Part shown: positions 1 through 5,188 of the stretch, piece by piece | Layout: the number at the start of each line of letters is the position of its first letter | Position numbering within the stretch: the first letter of the stretch is position 1 | Source of the DNA: Bacteroidales bacterium | GTDB lineage: Bacteria > Bacteroidota > Bacteroidia > Bacteroidales > P3 | Length of the DNA stretch: 5,188 bases | Assembly: GCA_021443125.1 (NCBI GenBank) | Contig: JABUUQ010000002.1 | Location: forward strand, 60,820-66,007 | Direction of reading: 5' to 3' | Made by a program: the position numbers and the translations under genes | The notes under the pieces: generated by a model | What the model saw: only the letters and a program-made list of their open reading frames with translations | Database searches by the model: none | Told to the model about the DNA's origin: nothing

Positions 1-1782
1 GTGTATATATTGCCACGACGCAAAGGCAAAAAGAAGGAAGGACAAATTGTAGAGATAATAAAGCGTGCAAAAGAAATCTTTGCAGGCGTTATGGAAAAGC
101 ATAACAATTTTGCTTTCCTTATTCCCGATGACACTTCTATGCCTGTGGATATTTTTATTCACGATTGCAAATTGAAGTTTGAAGATGGCGACAAAGCAAT
201 AGCAAAAATAACCGACTGGCCCGACAAAGCAAACAATCCTTTTGGCGAGATAATCAAGGTTTTGGGACATCCTGGAGACAATGATGTTGAAATGGAAAGT
301 ATTTTGGCCAACTATGATTTCAAATCCGACTTTCCGAACGCCGTTGAAAAAGAAGTAAAGAAAATAAAGCTTGATATAGACAAAGAATTATTGACTCGCA
401 AGGATTTTCGCTCTGTTTGCACTTTCACAATCGACCCTATAGATGCAAAAGACTACGATGACGCTATTTCTATACAAAAACTTGGCAATGGAAACTGGGA
501 AATAGGAGTTCATATTGCCGATGTTAGTGCTTTTGTCAAGCCTGGAACAGCTTTGGATGCAGAAGCATTTTTGAGAGGCACCTCTGTGTATCTTGTAGAT
601 AGGACAATACCTATGCTGCCCGAAAGACTCTGCAACGAATTGTGCTCTTTGAGAGAAGGGGAAGACTCTTTGACATTCAGCGTTGTCTTCGAAATCACTC
701 CAGAGTTCAAGATAGAAAAACATTGGATAGGTAAAACAATTATTCACTCCAACAAACGCTTTGCCTATGAGGATGTGCAAGAAATGATTGACAACAACAC
801 CGATTGTTTTGGCGGTGTGATTCAGCCTTTGTGGACTATTGCAAAAAGTTTAAGGGATAAAAGATTTGAAAAAGGCTCAATAAAGTTTTCAAACCCTGAG
901 TTCCGTTTCGATTTGGACGAAAACAAAAAACCTATAGGCATTCATGTGAAAGAAAGCAAGGAAGCCAATTGGTTAATAGAGGAATTCATGCTTTTGGCCA
1001 ACAAAACTGTTGCCGAAGAGATAGGAAAAATGAAAAACAGAAAGGATGTAGCAAAAACTTTCGTCTATCGTTGCCACGATGAGCCTAATAGTGAAAAATT
1101 AGATACCTTCAAAAAATTTGTATCCAAGTTTGGCTATATCATAGATACCAGAAACAGAAAACGATTGGTGTCATCCTACAACCTGCTTTTCGATGAGGTG
1201 AAAGGCAAAGGGCAAGAACATCTTATAACTTCTATTGCTTTGAGGACAATGAGCAAAGCCTACTATTCAACAACAAATATAGGTCATTATGGTCTGTCTT
1301 TCAATCACTACACTCACTTTACCTCTCCTATAAGGCGTTATCCCGACCTTATGGTTCACAGACTTTTATTCTCATATCTTAATGGTGGAGAAAGTGCTGA
1401 CAGAGAATTTTATGAAGACTGTTGCGACCATTGCTCACAAATGGAAAGGAAAGCAGCAGATGCTGAAAGAGCAAGCGTAAAATACAAACAAGCCGAATAT
1501 CTTTCAGACAAAGTTGGCGAGGAATTCGATGGTGAAATATCTGGCGTAAGCAAGTGGGGATTATTTGTTTTGATTGATGAAAACAAGTGCGAAGGTATGG
1601 TACGCATCACCACTTTGGATGATGACTTCTATATGCTTGACGAGGACAATTATCAAATCATAGGCAGAGACTTTGGCAAGGTTTATCAAATTGGCCAAAA
1701 AGTCAGAATAAAGGTTGTTAATGTCAACCTTATGAAACGCCAAATGGACTTTGAACTAATAGAAACTGAAGATGAATCTTGA
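1..1782 (+). CDS. rnr: RNase R (3'-5' exoribonuclease, RNB family), 5' end outside the window
   Basis: Hydrolyses RNA processively from the 3' end, including structured RNA; in other bacteria it acts in rRNA and mRNA turnover and in quality control. The 593 visible residues hold, in order, a second cold-shock-like RNA-binding domain (about 14-90), the RNB catalytic domain (about 125-460) and a C-terminal S1 domain (about 506-587). The metal-binding aspartates are visible as D145, D151, D153 and D154, with the same spacing as D272/D278/D280/D281 of E. coli RNase R. HIADVSAFV (171-179) and the RNB signature HFTSPIRRYPDLMVHR (439-454) are intact. Family members are usually about 700 residues or more, and the first cold-shock domain is missing here. 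The first visible residues fit the linker between the two cold-shock domains, so the GTG at base 1 is an internal Val codon. The protein stops a few residues after S1, without the long basic tail of the E. coli enzyme. A terminator follows the TGA stop. Confidence 0.96.
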   Translation: MYILPRRKGKKKEGQIVEIIKRAKEIFAGVMEKHNNFAFLIPDDTSMPVDIFIHDCKLKFEDGDKAIAKITDWPDKANNPFGEIIKVLGHPGDNDVEMESILANYDFKSDFPNAVEKEVKKIKLDIDKELLTRKDFRSVCTFTIDPIDAKDYDDAISIQKLGNGNWEIGVHIADVSAFVKPGTALDAEAFLRGTSVYLVDRTIPMLPERLCNELCSLREGEDSLTFSVVFEITPEFKIEKHWIGKTIIHSNKRFAYEDVQEMIDNNTDCFGGVIQPLWTIAKSLRDKRFEKGSIKFSNPEFRFDLDENKKPIGIHVKESKEANWLIEEFMLLANKTVAEEIGKMKNRKDVAKTFVYRCHDEPNSEKLDTFKKFVSKFGYIIDTRNRKRLVSSYNLLFDEVKGKGQEHLITSIALRTMSKAYYSTTNIGHYGLSFNHYTHFTSPIRRYPDLMVHRLLFSYLNGGESADREFYEDCCDHCSQMERKAADAERASVKYKQAEYLSDKVGEEFDGEISGVSKWGLFVLIDENKCEGMVRITTLDDDFYMLDEDNYQIIGRDFGKVYQIGQKVRIKVVNVNLMKRQMDFELIETEDES

Positions 1783-1797
1783 TTCTAAAAATTAGAA
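1783..1797. repeat. Short perfect inverted repeat just after the rnr stop codon
   Basis: TTCTAA and TTAGAA flank a three-base AAA loop and begin at the base after the rnr TGA. The six-pair stem is AT-rich and no T-run follows, so it is weak as a terminator on its own. It may add 3'-end structure upstream of the stronger hairpin at 1816-1847, or be chance in AT-rich DNA. Confidence 0.4.
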
Positions 1798-1815
1798 CCT
1801 TGTTTTAATTTACTG

Positions 1816-1853
1816 AAACGCCGTTTTATTTTATTAAAATGGCGTTTTATTTT
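1816..1853 (+). terminator. Rho-independent terminator of rnr
   Basis: Bases 1816-1828 pair with 1835-1847 as a 13-pair stem with one G-U pair (1823/1840) and a six-base loop (1829-1834). The outer stem is AAACGCC against GGCGTTT. It is followed by TATTTT, a U-rich tail in the plus direction, so it should end rnr transcription. Read on the minus strand, the stem is followed by AGTAAATT rather than a T-run, so it is a weaker stop for the convergent operon. The right arm reaches base 1847, the last base of the convergent flippase-like gene's stop codon. Confidence 0.85.
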
Positions 1854-2941
1854 GCCTGTTCTTTCTTTGATTGTCTTTGTTTATAAACCCTGTGTGTCCA
1901 ATAAGGAAGAACAAAGACTCCTACTATAATATAAGGGTAGTAAGTGAATAGTCGCCATAGCAAAGCCAGTACTCCTTGCAAACCTTCTGGCAAAAATTCG
2001 TGGAAGAACAAAGGAAAAGCACCTTCAGCCACTCCACTACTGCCAGGGGTCGGTGTAATGCACAAAACAATCCACATAACCAACTGTCGACAATAGATAA
2101 GAAGATTATCGAAGAATGTAGTGATGTTGGTATTGAACGCCATAAGCACGAAATTCAGCACAAGAAATCTCGATGTCCAAGACAAGAGTGTTGAAAAATA
2201 GGCTTTCAACCAAAACAATGCTTTTTTATCCTTGAATTCCTTACTGCTTACAAGAACATCGTCGCCAAGTTTTTCCAGTTTATCCTTTTTCTTTGAAAAA
2301 ATCTTCTTTTTACCTAATTTGTAAAGGAAATTTCTGAATTTGTTAGGAAAGAAAAACATAGCCAGAAGAATAGCTATTGAGAGCAAACTCATAAAGCCGT
2401 AACCGATAAAGAAGACCAAAAGTTCAGATATCTGAAAACCAAGAAAAGAGAACTTAAAGTGAGTTGCAAAAGCCGCATTTGAGCCAACCAAAAGAATAGT
2501 CAGAGGTGCTATTATGATGTAGAACAATTCGTCCATAAGCGTTGCAACCATCACCATGGCAGTACTTTTTCCTATAGATATGCCTTCCATAGGTATAATG
2601 AACAATGCCACAGCCGAACCTCCTATAGAAGTTGGTGTAACGGTGGAAGAAAATTCCCAAAGCATAATAATTTGAAACGCCTTTTTCCAAGACAGTTGAT
2701 TGTCGGAAAGAAGGCGTATTCTATACATATACATGAACTCCCTCATCAACTCAAACAAAATTGCGATAAAGAGACACAATAATGAATAGGTTGAAAACAA
2801 GGAGCCTAAGTCGTAAAAAAGAGAGGTGTTTTGCTTATACTCTCGACTTATCATAAAAAATCCAACCCCTAAGCCTATAAGGATAGGGATTATTATCTTA
2901 TTGAATTTGAAAATGCCTAAAGGGTTGGATTTTTCTGTCAT
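1847..2941 (-). CDS. Flippase-like integral membrane protein, lysylphosphatidylglycerol synthase TM-region family (UPF0104)
   Basis: A 364-residue multi-pass inner-membrane protein resembling the N-terminal membrane part of MprF. Hydrophobic segments lie near residues 15-32, 49-66, 125-152, 172-198, 243-268, 280-297 and 321-347. Two family-type motifs are visible: the glycine-containing segment TPTSIGGSAVALFI (102-115), followed by the conserved acidic position in LMDE (135-138), and TPTPGSSGVAEGAF (296-309). A lysine-rich loop (about 201-241) and the basic C-terminal tail (351-364) are probably cytoplasmic. The aminoacyl-transfer domain of MprF is absent, so lysyl-PG synthesis is not expected; relatives are usually annotated as putative lipid flippases or as unknown. 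It is the last gene of the minus-strand cluster, with its ATG only 6 bases after the mscS stop, which suggests translational coupling. No strong ribosome-binding site is visible. The family call is firm; substrate and role are unknown. Confidence 0.85.
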   Translation of the reverse strand: MTEKSNPLGIFKFNKIIIPILIGLGVGFFMISREYKQNTSLFYDLGSLFSTYSLLCLFIAILFELMREFMYMYRIRLLSDNQLSWKKAFQIIMLWEFSSTVTPTSIGGSAVALFIIPMEGISIGKSTAMVMVATLMDELFYIIIAPLTILLVGSNAAFATHFKFSFLGFQISELLVFFIGYGFMSLLSIAILLAMFFFPNKFRNFLYKLGKKKIFSKKKDKLEKLGDDVLVSSKEFKDKKALFWLKAYFSTLLSWTSRFLVLNFVLMAFNTNITTFFDNLLIYCRQLVMWIVLCITPTPGSSGVAEGAFPLFFHEFLPEGLQGVLALLWRLFTYYPYIIVGVFVLPYWTHRVYKQRQSKKEQAK

Positions 2942-2947
2942 TTTCTG

Positions 2948-3793
2948 CTATTCTTTTTTAAGCCAATCGATTACAGTGTAAGGACATGGGAATTGTTTTC
3001 TAACATTGTAGTCATAAATCTCACGATTCAAAAATCCTACAACATCCCAATAATGTGCAGTCTTACACCAAGCTCTTGTTTCGATAGTTATAGTGCCAGG
3101 TCCTATAGAGAAAACAACTACTGGAGCAGGAATATCTATTATTTGGTCTGATTTTTTGCATATTTCCAAAAGTTCTCTCTCTATTGTTGCCAAATCAACT
3201 TTTTCTCCTGCAGCAACCTGAAGTTTAACATCAACTCTTCTCTCTGGCATTGCAGAATAGTTTGTTATATTGCCTGCAGACAATGTTCCGTTTGGCAAAA
3301 TAATTTCTTTGTTGTCCACTGTAACTATTGTTGTTGAGAAGATTTTTATTGAAATTACTGTTCCTTCAAAACCATTTGTAGCAATATAATCACCTAATTT
3401 GAATGGGCGGAAAACCAATATAAGAATACCACCTGCAAAGTTCTGAACAGTACCGCTTAATGCCATACCAAAGGCCAAACCTACTGCACCCAAAAGAGCA
3501 ACAAAAGATGTCATTGGTATTCCCACGTAACCTATGATTGCAAGTATCAATAAAATTTTTAGGACGATAGATACTGTTGAAAGGATCACTGGTTGCAATG
3601 TAGCATCAAGGTTATGCTTTAGGAAAATCTTTTGCAACTTGTTTTTCAAGAATTTAATAAACTTAAAACCTGCCCAAATAATAATAGCGGCAACTATTAT
3701 CTTTTGTACAGCGTTTAATCCGTTTGTTGTAAACCAATTGATAACACTGGTAAACATTTCATTGCCTTGTTGTTCTGCGTTTAATAATAACAT
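2948..3793 (-). CDS. mscS: Small-conductance mechanosensitive channel, MscS family
   Basis: Inner-membrane channel that opens under membrane tension and releases solutes during osmotic downshock. At 281 residues it is close to E. coli MscS (286) and has the same plan: TM1 (about 31-50), TM2 (about 70-90), pore-lining TM3 (about 96-128), beta domain (about 130-185) and a C-terminal alpha/beta vestibule domain (to about 270). TM3 carries the Gly/Ala-rich helix GAVGLAFGMALSG (102-114), followed by NFAGGILILVFRPFKLGD. IFSTTIVTVDNKEIILPNG (151-169) is the classic beta-domain stretch. The position equivalent to pore residue Leu109 of E. coli is Met110 here, while Leu105 is kept as Leu106. Two starts are possible. 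ATG at 3793 has purine-rich AGAAG upstream. Met13 at 3757 has AAGG seven bases upstream and gives an N-terminus beginning MFTSVINWF. I keep the longer one. The gene lies 32 bases after hflX, probably in the same transcript. Confidence 0.95.
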   Translation of the reverse strand: MLLLNAEQQGNEMFTSVINWFTTNGLNAVQKIIVAAIIIWAGFKFIKFLKNKLQKIFLKHNLDATLQPVILSTVSIVLKILLILAIIGYVGIPMTSFVALLGAVGLAFGMALSGTVQNFAGGILILVFRPFKLGDYIATNGFEGTVISIKIFSTTIVTVDNKEIILPNGTLSAGNITNYSAMPERRVDVKLQVAAGEKVDLATIERELLEICKKSDQIIDIPAPVVVFSIGPGTITIETRAWCKTAHYWDVVGFLNREIYDYNVRKQFPCPYTVIDWLKKE

Positions 3794-3825
3794 GTTCTTC
3801 TTTTTTTATTTGTTAATAATTAATT

Positions 3826-5037
3826 TTATTGTTCTATTGTTTGTTCTGCATCAAAGGTTTGATACAAAAAATTATTGTATGGGTATATTCTTGCATGAAT
3901 AACTTTGATTGTATCATACAAAAGCTTTTTGAAATTCTCTATATTGTCTTTTTCTTTAACCGAAACAAAGATTGTCGGGAATTTATTGTTGGCCATCCAT
4001 GTTTGTTTCCACTCTTCAAGCGAGAAATTGAACTTTTCTTTTGGTGTCAAATCATCCTCATCCTTTTGTATGTAGGAATAATTGTCTATCTTATTGAAAA
4101 CCATAATCATTTCCTTATCTGCAGCACCTATTTCCTTAAGAGTGTTGTTTACTGTATTGATTTGATTTTCAAAATCGGGATGAGAAATATCCACAACATG
4201 CACCAAAAGGTCTGCTTCCTTAACCTCATCCAATGTGCTTTTGAAACTTTCCAACAATGTCTCAGGAAGTTTTCTTATAAAGCCAACCGTATCTGTCAGA
4301 AGGAAAGGAAGATTTTCTATAACTACCTTTCTTATTGTTGTGTCCAAGGTTGCAAAAAGTTTGTTCTCGGCAAAAACATCACTTTTGGCAAGCATATTCA
4401 TCATACTCGACTTTCCAACATTTGTATAGCCTACCAAAGCGACTCTTACCAAACTTTCACGATTTTTTCTTTGCAAACTTTTTTGTTTGTCTATGTCTTT
4501 AAGTTTTTCTTTCAGTAAAGAAATTTTTGAAAGCAGTATTCTCTTGTCGGTTTCTATCTGTGTCTCACCCGGACCACGCATATTCAAACCGCCTTTCTGT
4601 CTGTCGAGGTGCGTCCACATTCTTGTAAGTCGCGGAAGCATATATTTGTATTCTGCCAACGCCACCTGTATTTTAGAATGTGAAGAAGAAGCCCTTTTGG
4701 CAAAGATATTGAGAATTACTTGTGTTCTATCGAGAATATGACAGCCGAGATTTCTTTCTATGTTTCTTAATTGCGAAGGAGAAAGTTCATCATCAAAAAC
4801 AACCCACTCTATTTCGTTGGACTCTATATAGTCTTTAATTTCCTGCAACTTGCCACTGCCGACATAGGTTCGCGAATCAGGCATCTGCAATCGTTGTGAA
4901 AAAGTTTTCACCGCCTTTGCATCAAGTGTTTCCACCAAGAAAGCCAACTCATCAAAATACTCCTTGAGCATTTCGTCGCTAATATATGGTGTTTGCACTG
5001 AAACCAATACACAAATATCTTGTTCCGCCTGCTGCAT
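3826..5037 (-). CDS. hflX: GTPase HflX (ribosome-splitting / ribosome-associated GTPase)
   Basis: A 403-residue translational GTPase that binds the 50S subunit and, in studied bacteria, splits stalled ribosomes under stress such as heat. An N-terminal HflX-specific domain (about 1-165) includes the family signature LPRLTRMWTHLDRQKGG (134-150) and GPGETQIETDKR (155-166). A lysine-rich coiled-coil linker follows (about 167-194), then the G domain: G1 GYTNVGKS (203-210), G2 in FATLDTT (228-234), G3 DTVGFI (249-254), G4 NKID (315-318) and G5 SVK (359-361, where SAK is usual). Residues 319-355 between G4 and G5 form a charged insert that I recall from Bacteroidetes HflX proteins. The start is the first ATG after an in-frame TAA two codons upstream. 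No clear Shine-Dalgarno is present. Another in-frame ATG lies before that TAA, so the natural N-terminus may have been about seven residues longer. The gene follows ribE by 22 bases. Confidence 0.96.
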   Translation of the reverse strand: MQQAEQDICVLVSVQTPYISDEMLKEYFDELAFLVETLDAKAVKTFSQRLQMPDSRTYVGSGKLQEIKDYIESNEIEWVVFDDELSPSQLRNIERNLGCHILDRTQVILNIFAKRASSSHSKIQVALAEYKYMLPRLTRMWTHLDRQKGGLNMRGPGETQIETDKRILLSKISLLKEKLKDIDKQKSLQRKNRESLVRVALVGYTNVGKSSMMNMLAKSDVFAENKLFATLDTTIRKVVIENLPFLLTDTVGFIRKLPETLLESFKSTLDEVKEADLLVHVVDISHPDFENQINTVNNTLKEIGAADKEMIMVFNKIDNYSYIQKDEDDLTPKEKFNFSLEEWKQTWMANNKFPTIFVSVKEKDNIENFKKLLYDTIKVIHARIYPYNNFLYQTFDAEQTIEQ

Positions 5038-5043
5038 ATCGCT

Positions 5044-5058
5044 TTACAAAGAAAACAT
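5044..5058 (-). other. Four-codon in-frame mini-ORF (MFSL-stop) before hflX, possible relic of the original hflX start
   Basis: ATG TTT TCT TTG TAA begins one base after the ribE TAG stop and is in frame with hflX, ending two codons (AGC GAT) before the annotated hflX ATG. From memory, HflX homologues in this phylum have several more residues before the segment matching MQQAEQD, so the upstream ATG may be the ancestral start, now cut off by a nonsense codon. A chance mini-ORF, a reinitiation leader or a base-call error are alternatives. Confidence 0.4.
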
Positions 5059-5059
5059 C

Positions 5060-5188
5060 CTATTTTTTAAGATATTGTTGCAATAGTTTTTCAATATATT
5101 TGCCTATCACATCAAATTCAATATTGACTTTGCTGCCTTCTTTTATATTATGAAAGTTGGTATGCTCAAAAGTGTAAGGTATTATTGA
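5060..5188 (-). CDS. ribE: Riboflavin synthase alpha chain, C-terminal 42 residues (rest outside the window)
   Basis: Riboflavin synthase dismutates two 6,7-dimethyl-8-ribityllumazine molecules to riboflavin in the cytoplasm, the last step of vitamin B2 synthesis. The minus-strand frame from the window edge encodes 42 residues ending in TAG (5062-5060). They begin SIIPYTFEHTNF and continue with IKEGSKVNIEFDVIGKYIEKLL. This matches the end of the second lumazine-binding domain of the family: the (S)LIPHT-type motif, the VGDxVNLEFD-like strand, and the C-terminal trimerisation helix beginning GKY. About 150 residues should lie beyond base 5188. The identification rests on a short but characteristic segment. 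hflX follows 22 bases downstream with no terminator visible, so they are probably co-transcribed. The symbol ribE follows the Gram-positive-style naming; E. coli calls the gene ribC/ribE. Confidence 0.85.
   Translation of the reverse strand, partial: SIIPYTFEHTNFHNIKEGSKVNIEFDVIGKYIEKLLQQYLKK

Noticed and set aside
1..3. GTG at the first base as the start codon of RNase R
   Set aside because: The protein would begin in the linker before the second cold-shock domain and lack about 120 conserved residues; the gene is cut by the window edge.
388..780. 130-residue minus-strand open frame inside rnr
   Set aside because: It is antisense to the RNase R catalytic-domain coding region, whose motifs are intact; no domain is recognisable in the antisense frame.
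1847..2941. MprF / lysylphosphatidylglycerol synthase
   Set aside because: Only the membrane-region homology is present; at 364 residues there is no room for the C-terminal aminoacyl-transferase domain.
3813..3823. TTAATAATTAA palindrome between hflX and mscS as a terminator or operator
   Set aside because: It is all A/T with five-base arms and no GC stem or T-run; AT-rich intergenic DNA gives this often. No -33/-7 Bacteroidetes promoter pair was visible around it.
3829..4518. 229-residue plus-strand open frame opposite hflX
   Set aside because: It lies antisense within the well-supported hflX gene, has Cys/Phe/Ile-rich low-complexity composition and no recognisable domain.
1..5188. Mobile element, CRISPR array, tRNA/rRNA, defence or other novel system
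   Set aside because: No transposase, repeat array, attachment-like repeats or RNA-gene features were seen; almost every base belongs to one of five recognisable genes.

Overview
The window looks like a stretch of chromosome from a Bacteroidetes (Bacteroidales-like) bacterium. This rests on the AT-rich DNA, the lack of clear Shine-Dalgarno sites before most genes, and protein details recalled from that phylum. The clearest detail is the HflX protein, with its acidic insert between G4 and G5 and its C-terminal YPYNNFLYQ sequence. The assignment is inference from the sequence, not a database result.

Layout: positions 1-1782 (+) hold the 3' part of rnr, encoding RNase R. Its first domain lies outside the window, so the GTG at base 1 is an internal codon and not a start. 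A short intergenic stretch (1783-1846) carries a small perfect hairpin and a strong rho-independent terminator. Everything after that is on the minus strand, convergent with rnr. Read in the direction of transcription, it is: the last 42 codons of riboflavin synthase (5188-5060, ribE, cut by the window edge), hflX (5037-3826), an mscS-family mechanosensitive channel (3793-2948), and a multi-pass membrane protein of the lysylphosphatidylglycerol-synthase-TM (UPF0104, flippase-like) family (2941-1847). Gaps of 22, 32 and 6 bases, with no visible terminator between genes, suggest one transcription unit. No gap between genes exceeds 64 bases.

Functions: RNase R (3'-5' exoribonuclease) and HflX (ribosome-splitting GTPase) both belong to RNA and ribosome maintenance under stress. 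MscS protects against osmotic downshock, and the UPF0104-like protein is a membrane protein of unknown role. The minus-strand cluster is a mixed housekeeping and envelope-stress group. I found no mobile element, CRISPR array, RNA gene or unfamiliar multi-gene system. The observation most worth checking is an in-frame stop codon (5044-5046) between a likely ancestral hflX start and the first usable ATG.
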